Shown: positions 1-8,667, counted from the stretch's first letter. The stretch is DNA of 64,000 nt from an uncultured Lachnospiraceae bacterium (GCA_947305245.1 CAMZDG010000013.1:16753-80752); one strand, 5' to 3'. Notes: a model not told the origin generated them from the letters alone. Made by a program: numbers and translations.

Positions 1-717
1 TACGTGCATGACGGCGGTTTGGTCGGCATGTACATGTTCTATCCCAAGGGGACGAAATATAAGGGATCCATCACGGACAATTATGTCTCCGGAAAGATCA
101 CCTTCTTTGAGGACAACAAGAATCGCCGCGCCTATTGCAATGGGTTCATCGGCGAGATCATGAACTGGGATTTCGAAAACGGCAGGAACAAGAATGACTT
201 CACCAGGGATGAGGTATTCAAATATGACGTGGACCTGATGCCGCATGCCTGCGAGAATCCCGTGATGCGGGAGGACGTGACGGATGCGGGATGTGAGTTC
301 GGGTATACCACTTACGTCTGCGAGACCTGCGGATATACGGAGACGGACCATTATACGCTGAAGGAACATGACTATGCGTGGACGGTCGAAAAGGAAGCCA
401 CCTTGGAGGAAGAAGGACTGCGAAGCGGCGTATGCGTTGGCTGCGGCGCGATGACGCAGGAAGTGATCCCAAAGCTGACGCCGGAACCGACGGAGGAGCC
501 CGCTCCGGCAGAGGAAAACCTGGAAGCAAAGCAGGCGAATGAAACTGGTACGGACGAGCAAGGCGCAGGAGATCCTGAGACGATAGAGTATGAGGAAGGA
601 GCGTTCATCACGAACCCCGTGATCGTACTTCTGATCAGCGTGGGATTCGTGGCCGGGGCATGTCTGATCCTTTGGATCATTCGCAAAGGGAGCAAAAAGG
701 AGGAAGAAAGGGAATGA
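1..717 (+). CDS. Surface protein with beta-helix-like part and C-terminal membrane anchor (5' partial)
   Basis: The open frame runs in from the left edge, so the N-terminus is missing; the 238 visible codons are only the C-terminal part. The first ~75 residues (GGLVGM, NGFIGEI) resemble the last coils of a GLUG-type beta-helix, as in the protein at 4111-5631. Then come two small cysteine modules: residues ~80-125 contain CENP, CEF and CETC, and ~140-150 contain CVGCG, a spacing that could bind metal. A Pro/Glu/Thr-rich stalk follows, then one hydrophobic segment (NPVIVLLISVGFVAGACLIL) and a basic-acidic tail. This predicts an extracellular protein anchored by its C-terminus. The stop overlaps the next start (ATGA), implying translational coupling. 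The precise function is unknown. Confidence 0.75.
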   Translation, partial: YVHDGGLVGMYMFYPKGTKYKGSITDNYVSGKITFFEDNKNRRAYCNGFIGEIMNWDFENGRNKNDFTRDEVFKYDVDLMPHACENPVMREDVTDAGCEFGYTTYVCETCGYTETDHYTLKEHDYAWTVEKEATLEEEGLRSGVCVGCGAMTQEVIPKLTPEPTEEPAPAEENLEAKQANETGTDEQGAGDPETIEYEEGAFITNPVIVLLISVGFVAGACLILWIIRKGSKKEEERE

Positions 718-1844
718 GCAGTTTCAATCGTTCGGACAGGGAGAGAAACGCATGCAGGCTTTGGGGAAAGCTCGCGTATCAGGGATATGACTGGTGGTGG
801 CACTCCTTTACGGGAGTGAATCGCAGGACGGGGGAGGAGAAATCCTTTTTCGTGGAATACTTTCTGTGTAATCCGGCGCTGGGACAGAAGGAGCCGATCT
901 TCGGACAGCTTCCGGAAAGCCTTGAAAATGAATGGTGGCCGTCCTACCTTATGGTGAAGGCAGGCTGCTGGGGAGAGAACGCGAAGCAGATGCACAGGTT
1001 TTTCGCCTGGGAGGACGTCAGCATCTATGGCAGGGAGGCATATCGCCTCTGGGCGGGAGATTGCAGGGCGTCGGAGACTTTCCTCCGCGGGAGTGTGAGC
1101 GTGACGGAGGAAGACGCTAAGCAGCATCCGGAATGGCTCTGTCAGGCGGGCGAAATGAAATGGGATCTGAAGGTGGATAAGAAAGTGGCCTTCAACGTGG
1201 GATACGGCGCAGGGAAGCTCATGCGCGATCTCAATGCGTTTGAAATGTATTGGCACGCGGAAGGCATGAAGACACTGTTCGATGGCGAAGTGATCCTGGA
1301 CGGAGAAGCCTATGACGTGAAGCCGGAAAACTGCTATGGATATGCGGACAAGAACTGGGGCTCGAATTTCACGACGCCGTGGATCTGGCTTTCCTCGAAT
1401 GACGTAGTGCGAAAGCGTGACGGAAAGCGCCTTAGAAACACGGTCTTTGACATTGGCGGCGGAAAGCCTAAGGTGTTCGGGATCGGGCTGGACCGGATCC
1501 TTCTTGGGGCGCTTTATCTGGAAGGAAAGCCCATCGAATTCAATTTCTCCAAGCCTTGGACTGGAGCACACACTAAATTTAACTGTAAAGAGACGGAAGA
1601 TGAAGTCATATGGCACGTGGAGCAGGAGAATTGGGATTATGTGATGCAGACCAACGTGCATTGTAAGAAAAAGGACATGCTATTTGTAAACTATGAGGCG
1701 CCGGACGGCAGCAGGGTTCATAAGAAGCTTTGGAACGGCGGAACTGGGTATGGCTGGTTTAAACTCTATCGAAAAGCCGGCGGTGAGCGGCAGCTCATCG
1801 ATGAGTATCGGATCGGTCACGTAGGCTGCGAATACGGCGAATGA
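714..1844 (+). CDS. Tocopherol-cyclase-like (lipocalin-fold) protein
   Basis: 376 residues. I chose ATG 714 because AGGAGG lies just upstream and it forms an ATGA overlap with the preceding gene; an upstream in-frame ATG at 660 lies inside that gene. There is no signal peptide or membrane segment, so it is probably cytoplasmic. It is rich in Trp and Tyr (YDWWWHSF near the start; YADKNWGSNF and WIWLSSND in the middle). These resemble the KNWG and WxWLQ signatures of tocopherol cyclase-like proteins, which form a double beta-barrel. In bacteria of this type the family has no known tocopherol role, so the substrate is unknown. It sits between a surface protein and a protein kinase in a tightly packed operon. 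The family assignment is from motif memory and is moderate. Confidence 0.6.
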   Translation: MSSFNRSDRERNACRLWGKLAYQGYDWWWHSFTGVNRRTGEEKSFFVEYFLCNPALGQKEPIFGQLPESLENEWWPSYLMVKAGCWGENAKQMHRFFAWEDVSIYGREAYRLWAGDCRASETFLRGSVSVTEEDAKQHPEWLCQAGEMKWDLKVDKKVAFNVGYGAGKLMRDLNAFEMYWHAEGMKTLFDGEVILDGEAYDVKPENCYGYADKNWGSNFTTPWIWLSSNDVVRKRDGKRLRNTVFDIGGGKPKVFGIGLDRILLGALYLEGKPIEFNFSKPWTGAHTKFNCKETEDEVIWHVEQENWDYVMQTNVHCKKKDMLFVNYEAPDGSRVHKKLWNGGTGYGWFKLYRKAGGERQLIDEYRIGHVGCEYGE

Positions 1845-1854
1845 CGGGAGGAAG

Positions 1855-2658
1855 GTGACCACTGGGGGAATGGCAAGATTGGGGGACGTGCTTGGGGGCA
1901 CGTACGTCATCAGGGGAACTCTTGGCGCAGGCGGGACTTCGAACGTTTATCTGGCAGACCACCTGGAGAGCGGCGAGCACTATGCGATCAAGGAGATTCC
2001 CGTGGAAAAGGCGGAGCGCGCCGGCATGCTGGCGGAGCTTCGGCTGAAAGAGAAATTATATCATCCTGCCTTGCCGCATCTTTGGACGGCGTGGGAGGAA
2101 CGAGGTAATATTTATCTGGTGATGGATTACGTGGAGGGAGTCGGCTTGGACGCTTTGATCAGGGAGCGCGGCGCCATTGGAGAGAAGAAGGCCGTGGAAT
2201 GGACGATGCAGCTATGCAAGGCGCTGACCTATCTTCACGGGTTTCATCCTCCCGTGATCTATCGGGACATGAAACCGGCCAACGTGATCCTGCAGGCAGA
2301 CGGAAAGATCAAGCTGGTAGACTTTGGCGCCATCTGCCAGAAAAAGGCGGGAAAGACGAAAGCATTGGCGCTCGGGACGCCGGGATATGCCGCTCCGGAG
2401 CAGTATGGATCACGCCCAAGGAGTGACGTCAGAACGGACGTCTATGGGCTTGGCGTGACGCTGTATCACATGTTGACGGGGCATGATCCTGGGAGGCCGC
2501 CGCACTTGATCTGCAGGATCAGGGAGTGGGATCCGGGGCTTTCTCCGCGTCTGGAGCGGATTGTCATGAAATGTACGGCGAAGCACCCGTGGCGGCGTTA
2601 TCAGAGCTGCGCTGCGCTTTTGAAAGCATTGGAAACCTATGAGGAGAGAAAAAAATGA
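1855..2658 (+). CDS. Serine/threonine protein kinase, single domain
   Basis: 267 residues from GTG 1855; ATG 1870 is an equally possible start, as both have imperfect spacing from GGGAGG at 1846-1851. The Hanks-type kinase core is complete: glycine loop LGAGGTSNVYLA (~23-34), Lys46 in AIKE, catalytic loop YRDMKPANV (~136-144, Asp138), DFG (~156-158), and the APEQY activation/P+1 region (~180). The usual HRD histidine is Tyr. There is no transmembrane segment, PASTA repeat or other sensory domain, unlike the PrkC/Stk1 kinases of the family, so this is a soluble minimal kinase. It ends an apparent three-gene operon with the preceding surface and tocopherol-cyclase-like proteins, which may be its partners. 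That pairing is inference. Confidence 0.9.
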   Translation: MTTGGMARLGDVLGGTYVIRGTLGAGGTSNVYLADHLESGEHYAIKEIPVEKAERAGMLAELRLKEKLYHPALPHLWTAWEERGNIYLVMDYVEGVGLDALIRERGAIGEKKAVEWTMQLCKALTYLHGFHPPVIYRDMKPANVILQADGKIKLVDFGAICQKKAGKTKALALGTPGYAAPEQYGSRPRSDVRTDVYGLGVTLYHMLTGHDPGRPPHLICRIREWDPGLSPRLERIVMKCTAKHPWRRYQSCAALLKALETYEERKK

Positions 2659-2768
2659 TCTCTCTTTCGTGACTTTTTTCTGAGTTTATGTTATGTTATT
2701 CATAGTTCATCAAGGCGAAGTTATGTAGGAAATGGAAGTGTTTTAGTTGAGAAAGGAAGGATGTTCGC

Positions 2769-3332
2769 ATGGCTTTGAACAATCATGAAGTAGAGTCTCC
2801 CAAGTTAAAGATCACGGCAACCGATGACAGCAATCTTTGGGATAAGGATTGGAACATTACGCTGAGGAAAGAGGACAAGGTCATTGGAACCATCTCCTTT
2901 GCGGGAGAGAAGGCGCTGGGGACCATTCCCATTCAGATTAAGATCGATGAGGCATATCAGGGTCGGGGATATGGCCGCGAGGCCCTCACCATGATGGTGG
3001 ATTGGGCGTTCCGCTTTAAGAACATATATGAGATCAAGGCTGTGACGGACCGTGAGAATGACAAGGCAGTGAAGGCGCTCAAGAAGGCGGGGTTTGTCTA
3101 TCGTGAGGCCGAGGGAAGGATGGAAACCTATTCCATTACCAAGGCGAAGACGGCGTGGACGGGCCTGTATCTTTTCCTTGGCGTTGTCGTGGGACTGATC
3201 TTTGGCATCGTGTTCTCCCACGTGATCATCAGCATCATTGTCGGCGTGCTGATCGGCGTATCCATCGGACTTTCCATGGATATGGCGAGCAACAAGGAAC
3301 GGGCGCAGGTAACTGGTCAAAATCTGAAATAG
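2769..3332 (+). CDS. GNAT acetyltransferase with C-terminal membrane hairpin
   Basis: 187 residues. ATG 2769 sits 8 nt after a GAAAGGAAGG ribosome binding site. Residues ~20-125 form a RimJ/RimL-like GNAT domain: the acetyl-CoA loop is RGYGREALTMMVDWAF, followed by the NDKAVKALKKAGF segment typical of this fold. From ~130 to ~175 come two hydrophobic stretches (WTGLYLFLGVVVGLIFG and VIISIIVGVLIGVSIGLS), so the enzyme is probably tethered to the inner face of the membrane by a C-terminal hairpin. Soluble GNATs usually end near residue 150-180 without such a tail. The acceptor substrate is not evident. It may be co-transcribed with tcdA, 16 nt downstream. Confidence 0.85.
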   Translation: MALNNHEVESPKLKITATDDSNLWDKDWNITLRKEDKVIGTISFAGEKALGTIPIQIKIDEAYQGRGYGREALTMMVDWAFRFKNIYEIKAVTDRENDKAVKALKKAGFVYREAEGRMETYSITKAKTAWTGLYLFLGVVVGLIFGIVFSHVIISIIVGVLIGVSIGLSMDMASNKERAQVTGQNLK

Positions 3333-3348
3333 AGATCGCGAGAAAGTC

Positions 3349-4092
3349 ATGAGTGAACGAAAAGAATTATTTACCAGAACGGAGCTTCTTTTGGGGGAAG
3401 AGGCGATGGCGAAATTATGGAGGAGCCGCGTGGCAATATTCGGCATCGGCGGCGTCGGCGGTCATGCCGCGGAAGCCTTGGTGCGCTCCGGCATTGGCGA
3501 GGTCGACGTGATCGATAATGACGTCGTGGCTTTGTCCAATCTGAACAGGCAGCTGATCGCAACGCATTCCTCCGTGGGAAGGAAAAAGACGGCGGTCATG
3601 CGCGAGAGGCTGTTAGATATCAATCCGGAGCTGACCGTGCATGCGTGGGACTGCTTTTTCGTCCCGGAGAAGCAAAATCTCTTTCCGTTTTCGGAATATG
3701 ATTATATCATCGACGCAGTCGATACCGTGGCCGCAAAGATCGGATTGGTCATGGCGGCCAGGGAGGCAGGCGTTCCCATCATCAGCAGCATGGGCGCGGG
3801 CAACAAGCTGAACCCGACGATGTTTGAGGTGGCTGACATTTATGATACCACGGTTTGCCCTCTGGCGAAGGTGATGCGAAGGGAACTGAAAAAGCGGGGC
3901 GTGGAGAGACTCAAGTGCGTCTATTCCAAGGAACAGCCCTTGCCGGGAAGGGCCATGACGGAGGAGGAACTGGCAGCGTCACCGTCTGCGAGACGCAGCA
4001 CGCCAGGTTCCGTGGCGTTTGTCCCGTCCGTTGTCGGACTCATCCTTGCCAGTGAAGTGATCAAGGATCTGAGCGGGATCCAAAATGGATGA
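3349..4092 (+). CDS. tcdA: tRNA threonylcarbamoyladenosine dehydratase (TcdA)
   Basis: 247 residues. An E1-like ThiF/MoeB-fold enzyme: the ATP-binding loop GIGGVGGHAAEALVRSG is at ~32-48, followed by IDNDVVALSNLNRQ, the Asp/Asn/Arg signature of adenylating E1 enzymes. The later MGAGNKLNPT and VCPLAKVMRREL segments are typical of TcdA (CsdL/YgdL). The family uses ATP to cyclise t6A at position 37 of ANN-decoding tRNAs to the hydantoin form. Length matches the family (~245-270). Its start lies 16 nt after the GNAT stop and it is followed closely by a surface protein, so transcription is probably shared. No frameshift or missing motif was seen. Confidence 0.92.
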   Translation: MSERKELFTRTELLLGEEAMAKLWRSRVAIFGIGGVGGHAAEALVRSGIGEVDVIDNDVVALSNLNRQLIATHSSVGRKKTAVMRERLLDINPELTVHAWDCFFVPEKQNLFPFSEYDYIIDAVDTVAAKIGLVMAAREAGVPIISSMGAGNKLNPTMFEVADIYDTTVCPLAKVMRRELKKRGVERLKCVYSKEQPLPGRAMTEEELAASPSARRSTPGSVAFVPSVVGLILASEVIKDLSGIQNG

Positions 4093-4110
4093 CATTAAGG
4101 AGGAAAACTG

Positions 4111-5631
4111 ATGGCAATTTTTCTGAGAATGTTTTTGATCTTTACCATGCTTACGATCGCTCCCATGCAGAAGTACATGCTGAAATCGCGGGAAGCCAGG
4201 GCGCTTCAGGAGCAAAGGGCGCGGGAGATCGAGGCACAGATCGCGCAGGGACAGGTGACTAAGGAGCAGCAAAAGCTTCCGGAATATAGTGTCGATTTTT
4301 ATAATAAGGAGCGTCCAGAGATCACTTGCGTCTGCTTAAAGGATGAAGGCGAAAACGCGGATCTTGGAAAGGCTTCGCTGAGAGACGAATATAAGAACGA
4401 TTATTATGCAAGCGGCGTCGTCGGACTGGTGGGTGCCCCCATCCGCGTGCAATATGACGCGGAGGCAAGACCGCGGATCACGTTTTATTATAACGAGTCG
4501 GAGCTTCGCGGCATTCCGGAGCGGAATCTGATCCTCCTTCATGAAACCGAGGACGGATCCTTTGACGAGGTGGCCGGAGGAGTGCTTGACCAGGAGGAAA
4601 ACAGTCTCTCCGTGCCCATCGACGAGCCAGGCATCTATCTGCTTGCAGATCGCTATCAGTGGTATAGCGTCTGGGGCATTGACGTGTCCGAATATGCCTA
4701 TGAGGTTGATCCGACGCAGTATCCCTCCGATTGGGAAAGAGAAAGCTACGTTGGTTCCATCATGGATCTGGCGGATAAACAGTGGGCCATGGAAAATGCT
4801 CCCGTATTTCACGTTTCCACGCCGGAGCAGCTGGCAAGCGTTGTCTATTATAACAATGCCATTTTAGGTAATGCCTCGCAGCTGTATTACCTGGAGGTCT
4901 ATCTTGAGGGCGACATTGATCTTGCGGGATATGCATGGGTGCCCATGGGCTGGAGCGGCGTAGGCTACAACTGCTTTAACGGACTGATCGACGGGCAGGG
5001 ACACGTGATCCGGAACATGACGATCGACGGCGCTAATCTCTCACACAGTGCGTTTATCGGTTATTCCACCGGCGTAGAGGTGAGAAACATTACGTTTGAA
5101 AACGCGTATGTATCAGGCGGATCTTACACTGGCATTGTGGGCGGCGAGATCTATATGTCGGATGAATGGGAGAATGTCCACGTATCCGGCGTTTTGGATG
5201 GGAACAATTCAGGCAGAAAGGGAGAAGTCGGAAGCATCATCGGCAGAGAGGCATATCTGCACTTTAAGGATTGCACGGCGGACGTGGTTTACCGAAACAG
5301 GGACGGAAGCGAAGAGCGCCTGGAGTATTTCTCACACAGACAGGAAGTGATCGCAAATACGCCTGCCACGGAGGATTTCCAGCTGACGATAGAGGAAGAC
5401 GGGAGCGTGACCCGCACGACTTCGGAGGACTATTTCCAAAACCTGTGCTGGCATCTGGAAGTGGACGGAGTTCAGCTTCTTCAAAGATTCGCTGAGAACG
5501 AGACAAATTATGATCCTTACTGGGTCTTTAGCGATTATCTGAATGGGAAGCATGAGTGCCTGATGTGGCTGGAAGCCTTTACCGGCGAGACTTACACGAG
5601 AGTAAGCAATGTCATAGAATATAAGAGATAA
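4111..5631 (+). CDS. Membrane-anchored beta-helix (GLUG-type) surface protein
   Basis: 506 residues, well-placed AAGGAGG upstream. A short N-terminal hydrophobic segment (AIFLRMFLIFTMLTIAP) is followed by a charged Gln/Glu/Arg-rich helix (~20-55), so it may be an uncleaved anchor. Residues ~65-215 are an unrecognised extracellular region. From ~230 the pattern HVSTPEQLASVV, DIDLAGYAWVPMG, FNGLIDGQGHVIRNMTI and VRNITFENAYVSGGSYTGIVGG is the GLUG-repeat arrangement of right-handed beta-helix surface proteins. The last ~120 residues are unrecognised. The partial protein at 1-717 ends in the same style of beta-helix, suggesting a local family. Substrate or ligand unknown. Confidence 0.75.
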   Translation: MAIFLRMFLIFTMLTIAPMQKYMLKSREARALQEQRAREIEAQIAQGQVTKEQQKLPEYSVDFYNKERPEITCVCLKDEGENADLGKASLRDEYKNDYYASGVVGLVGAPIRVQYDAEARPRITFYYNESELRGIPERNLILLHETEDGSFDEVAGGVLDQEENSLSVPIDEPGIYLLADRYQWYSVWGIDVSEYAYEVDPTQYPSDWERESYVGSIMDLADKQWAMENAPVFHVSTPEQLASVVYYNNAILGNASQLYYLEVYLEGDIDLAGYAWVPMGWSGVGYNCFNGLIDGQGHVIRNMTIDGANLSHSAFIGYSTGVEVRNITFENAYVSGGSYTGIVGGEIYMSDEWENVHVSGVLDGNNSGRKGEVGSIIGREAYLHFKDCTADVVYRNRDGSEERLEYFSHRQEVIANTPATEDFQLTIEEDGSVTRTTSEDYFQNLCWHLEVDGVQLLQRFAENETNYDPYWVFSDYLNGKHECLMWLEAFTGETYTRVSNVIEYKR

Positions 5632-5665
5632 CCGAAAGCAAGAGATAAGCAAAAGAGAATAAGCC

Positions 5666-5697
5666 GAAGGGGATCACTGTTTCCGGCGATCCCCTTC
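5666..5697. terminator. Stem-loop between convergent genes
   Basis: A perfect 10-bp stem (GAAGGGGATC / GATCCCCTTC) with a 12-nt loop sits at the end of the convergent pair and overlaps the last codons of the minus-strand gene. There is no clear T-run, so termination strength is uncertain. Confidence 0.5.
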
Positions 5698-7050
5698 CGT
5701 GCGATAATAGGCCGCCTTGTTCTTTGAAAGATCCCTGGTGGCCTTTTTAAATACTTCACTGCAGGAATGATCCTGTTCCGAATCCAAGGAGGCAACGCCC
5801 CTTGTGAAGGACAGGGTCATTTCATATGTCTTTTCTTTTTCATTAAAGCGTCTCAGCTCATTCTCCAACGTTTCAAAGTCTTCCCTGAAATCCTCCGGAA
5901 GCATGTTTTCCATGAGGAGCACGAACTCGTCGCTTCCGATCCGGAAAATAAACTCGGGATCAAAGACGCGAAGAAGGAGCGTCGCGGTATCAGTGATCAT
6001 CTGATCACCAATGGTCAGACCATATTCATCATTGGCAAATCGAAGGCTGTTTACGTCAAACAGCACAAGGGTGAAAGCGGCGGATCCTTCCTTGATCTTA
6101 TGATCCATCTCGCGCACCAGATCAAGATAGGCGCGCTTATTTCCAACGCCCGTCAGGGAATCCGTAAAGTCCTGCTCGCGCACGTAGGAAACATACTGCT
6201 TCACGTGCTGACGTGCCTGACGGATCTTGTCGCCGAGGGCGTCAAAGGAACTGGAGGAAGAAACATTCGAATTCGGGATCTGTGCCTGCCAGTGAGCACG
6301 GTCTGACTTGAATTCCTCGGGGGAAGCCATCTCGCGGTTGAGGGATTCCACTTCCTCGGAGAGGGAGGACAGTTCGGAGGACAGGGCGTTGATCTTTCTT
6401 CGGAAACGATTGGTGATCAAAAGAATGATAAAGGACGCAGCCAAAAGGGAAAGCACGCTGATGATCAGAATGCTCGCCGTGTTCATGGCGATCTGGTCTT
6501 CAAACCACTGGGAATCATAGTCTACGCCGACGATCCCCGCCACGTTTCCCTCGGAGTCGAACACGGGAGTGAAGGCGCTGTAAAAGCTTCCCCAGCGGTC
6601 GGAAATGGGACGGCTGTCCACTGCGGCAACGCCCTGACTCGCCTGATACAATGCGTCTGAATAGACGATGGGTTCGCCGAATTTTCCCGGATCAATGGGA
6701 TCGGAATCGACAACGAAAACAAAGTTCTTGCCGTTTAACTGCTTTACGGTATAGATGTATGCCATGTCCATGTTCTCATGGAACATGGTCAGCGTCTTCA
6801 TGACGGTTTGGTAATTCTCCGTATTGTCTTCCTCATCCACGGCAGTGATGGACTTTAACAGATCGCCGTCGAGGAAGGCGGCCGCCGTGTTGGAGGCGTC
6901 CAGCATGCGGCTTCGGATCAGAACAGTCATGGCCAGCTTTGACTGCATGGTGAGGACAATGCCAAGGAGGATGCTCACCGTGAGTAAAAACGTACAGGCA
7001 ATCAACAGATATTTGGTTGTATACGACATTTTTTTCTTGGTTTTACTCAT
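5674..7050 (-). CDS. Membrane-bound GGDEF protein (diguanylate-cyclase-like) with extracytoplasmic sensor
   Basis: 458 residues; start ATG at 7050 behind TAGGAGCG. Topology: TM1 at ~12-35, a Cache-like extracellular domain (~40-185, with AYIYTVKQLNGKNFVFVVDS and VAGIVGVDYDS), TM2 at ~190-212, a coiled coil (~215-245), a Ser-rich linker and a GGDEF domain (~290-450). The domain start DSLTGVGNKRAY is canonical. The active-site motif reads GSDEF, with Ser at the second Gly, so cyclase activity is likely reduced or needs testing. The family makes c-di-GMP from two GTP. An HD-GYP phosphodiesterase lies at 16013-17365, so both arms of c-di-GMP turnover are present in the window. Confidence 0.88.
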   Translation of the reverse strand: MSKTKKKMSYTTKYLLIACTFLLTVSILLGIVLTMQSKLAMTVLIRSRMLDASNTAAAFLDGDLLKSITAVDEEDNTENYQTVMKTLTMFHENMDMAYIYTVKQLNGKNFVFVVDSDPIDPGKFGEPIVYSDALYQASQGVAAVDSRPISDRWGSFYSAFTPVFDSEGNVAGIVGVDYDSQWFEDQIAMNTASILIISVLSLLAASFIILLITNRFRRKINALSSELSSLSEEVESLNREMASPEEFKSDRAHWQAQIPNSNVSSSSSFDALGDKIRQARQHVKQYVSYVREQDFTDSLTGVGNKRAYLDLVREMDHKIKEGSAAFTLVLFDVNSLRFANDEYGLTIGDQMITDTATLLLRVFDPEFIFRIGSDEFVLLMENMLPEDFREDFETLENELRRFNEKEKTYEMTLSFTRGVASLDSEQDHSCSEVFKKATRDLSKNKAAYYRTEGDRRKQ

Positions 7051-7091
7051 GCGCGCTCCTACTTAGACATACTTTTCCATGATTCCAATTT

Positions 7092-7121
7092 ATTATAAAA
7101 GAGGAACCTGCAAAAAGTCAA
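7092..7121 (-). promoter_or_regulatory. Sigma-A promoter for the GGDEF gene
   Basis: On the minus strand TTGACT, an 18-nt spacer and TATAAT lie 42-71 nt upstream of the start codon. Confidence 0.7.
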
Positions 7122-7165
7122 AAATTGTAACAGAATTGTTTCAATTTCGGCGCACGTAAATTTGT

Positions 7166-7194
7166 TTGACCGTGTTTTTCGGATTTGATATACT
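7166..7194 (+). promoter_or_regulatory. Sigma-A promoter for the MBL-fold gene
   Basis: TTGACC, 17-nt spacer, TATACT, ending 14 nt before the first start codon. It is divergent from the GGDEF promoter, and the two regulatory regions share about 100 bp. Confidence 0.75.
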
Positions 7195-7208
7195 GAAACT
7201 ATAGGGGG

Positions 7209-7823
7209 ATGACGAAAGTGGATGCGATCGTGATCGATGACAGGATCAGTTACATAGAAGCGACGGAGGACCCTCTTTCCGCTGACATTGGCATCATACA
7301 TTGTAACGGCGTCATATGGCTGTATGACGTGGGAAGCGACGAAAGACGCATTGCCTCACTGCAGGGAGAATACAATGTCGTGCTGTCTCATTTCCATCAG
7401 GATCACGCCGGAAACTTTGGGAAGATCGGCATTAGAACGCTGTATGTGTCGAAGGAGACCTACGCGCATCTGCGACAGGGGACGATCGTGAGCACTGACC
7501 TGTATGAAGGTGACCTTCACGTCTTTCCCATCCCGTCCAGTCACGCCAAGGGCTGCCTTGGCCTTGAGGTGGGCGGGAAGTACGCATTCGTCGGAGACGC
7601 CCTGTATGGCAGGGAGAAAAACGGAAGGTATGTTTACAACGCACAGCTCCTGAAGGAAGAGATCGAAGTGTTAAGGAAGCTGCAAGCTCCCCTGCTACTG
7701 GTCAGCCATTGTAAGGGCCTGATCCGCAGGAAGGACGAGGTCATTGCGGAGCTGAATGAGATCTATCAAGGGCGAGTGAAGGGCGAGCCGCTGATCGAGA
7801 TAAAGCCGCAGTGGAGGGACTGA
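7209..7823 (+). CDS. Metallo-beta-lactamase-fold hydrolase
   Basis: 204 residues from ATG 7209, but GGGGG abuts that ATG; GTG 7218 (201 residues) has better spacing and may be the true start. The zinc motif HFHQDHAG (HxHxDH) is at ~63-70. Later candidate ligands are His in SSHAKG (~111), Asp in FVGDALYG (~130) and His in SHCKG (~167), giving a complete binuclear site. It is a minimal MBL domain without extra modules. The family includes glyoxalase II, lactonases and nucleases; the substrate cannot be read from the sequence. It has its own promoter and begins a run of plus-strand genes. Confidence 0.82.
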   Translation: MTKVDAIVIDDRISYIEATEDPLSADIGIIHCNGVIWLYDVGSDERRIASLQGEYNVVLSHFHQDHAGNFGKIGIRTLYVSKETYAHLRQGTIVSTDLYEGDLHVFPIPSSHAKGCLGLEVGGKYAFVGDALYGREKNGRYVYNAQLLKEEIEVLRKLQAPLLLVSHCKGLIRRKDEVIAELNEIYQGRVKGEPLIEIKPQWRD

Positions 7824-7900
7824 GCAGAAACCTGAAACGACATGAAAGAGCGCGGAGAATGATAAGAAAGCGCGGAGAACTATCGGAAAGAGGCTAGAAC

Positions 7901-8518
7901 ATGAAAAGATGGATCACTATTATATTGACGATATATCTTGTGCTTTCGATGAGCGCCTGCGGGGGCGAGACCAAAGGGCAAGGCACGGACGAGAGCGGGA
8001 CAAAGACTTCCGCAAAGGAAACAGGCAGCGCTGCGGTAAGCCAGTCCGCCGAAGAAGTTAAGACGGAGGAAGTGAACGATACTGCGCAGGAGAATGCGCA
8101 GGACGGCACGCTGAAATTTGACACGGTGGACATTCATGGCGATCGGGTGACCGATGAAGTGATGAAGGGCGCGAAGCTTGTCCTGATCAATCTCTGGGAG
8201 CCTTGGTGCGGTCCCTGCGTCAGGGAGATGCCGGATCTTGAGAAAATCTATGAGAAGTACAAAGATCAGGGACTTTTGATCCTTGGGGTCTATGCGACGT
8301 TTGACATGGATGAAGACGCGAAGGACGTCATTGCATCCGTAGGTACGACCTATCCCATTCTCAAGGCAGATCAAAGCCTGCTTGCCCTGGAACAGGATTA
8401 CGTGCCGGCGACTTTTCTGTTTGACGGCGAGGGAAGGATTATGAGCAGCGAGCCCATCGCAGGGTCCCGGTCCTATGAGGTTTGGGAAGAAATCGTGTTA
8501 TATTATCTGCCGGAATAA
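7901..8518 (+). CDS. TlpA/ResA-type thioredoxin lipoprotein
   Basis: 205 residues. A lipoprotein signal ends at Cys20 (LSMSACGG), followed by a low-complexity Ser/Thr/Glu linker to ~70 and a redoxin domain. The active site is WEPWCGPCVREMPDL, a WCxxC motif, with the cis-Pro region at VPATFLFD. It therefore acts outside the membrane as a thiol-disulfide oxidoreductase. It starts a tight three-gene cassette with a 45-residue CXXC protein and a polyferredoxin-type membrane protein. In Clostridia this association suggests electron delivery across the membrane to the extracellular thioredoxin, but that link is inference. Confidence 0.88.
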   Translation: MKRWITIILTIYLVLSMSACGGETKGQGTDESGTKTSAKETGSAAVSQSAEEVKTEEVNDTAQENAQDGTLKFDTVDIHGDRVTDEVMKGAKLVLINLWEPWCGPCVREMPDLEKIYEKYKDQGLLILGVYATFDMDEDAKDVIASVGTTYPILKADQSLLALEQDYVPATFLFDGEGRIMSSEPIAGSRSYEVWEEIVLYYLPE

Positions 8519-8529
8519 GGGGAGACGCC

Positions 8530-8667
8530 ATGAAGAAAAAAATAGGAACCGTGCTATGCCTGCTCTTTGCGATCCTGCTTCTTGCCCTTGGCATCAGCAA
8601 GGATCAGCCGCAGTCAGTGCTGACAAAAGCTTCCAAAGTGTGTCTGGAGTGTATCGGAATTGGATAA
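8530..8667 (+). CDS. CD1871A-type small CXXC membrane protein
   Basis: 45 residues. ATG 8530 follows a GGGGAG ribosome binding site; a longer in-frame opening to 8482 lies inside the previous gene. It has one transmembrane segment (~6-22) and ends with KVCLECIGIG, a CXXC motif (Cys38, Cys41) at the very C-terminus. This is the signature of the CD1871A-type CXXC family of Clostridia. It lies between the thioredoxin lipoprotein and a 4Fe-4S membrane protein whose start it overlaps by 8 nt, so it probably relays thiol electrons in the same complex. That role is inference. Confidence 0.85.
   Translation: MKKKIGTVLCLLFAILLLALGISKDQPQSVLTKASKVCLECIGIG

Noticed and set aside
372..1661. Long minus-strand frame opposite the first two genes
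   Set aside because: Shadow of plus-strand genes with clear motifs; Arg/His/Pro-rich translation and no ribosome binding site.
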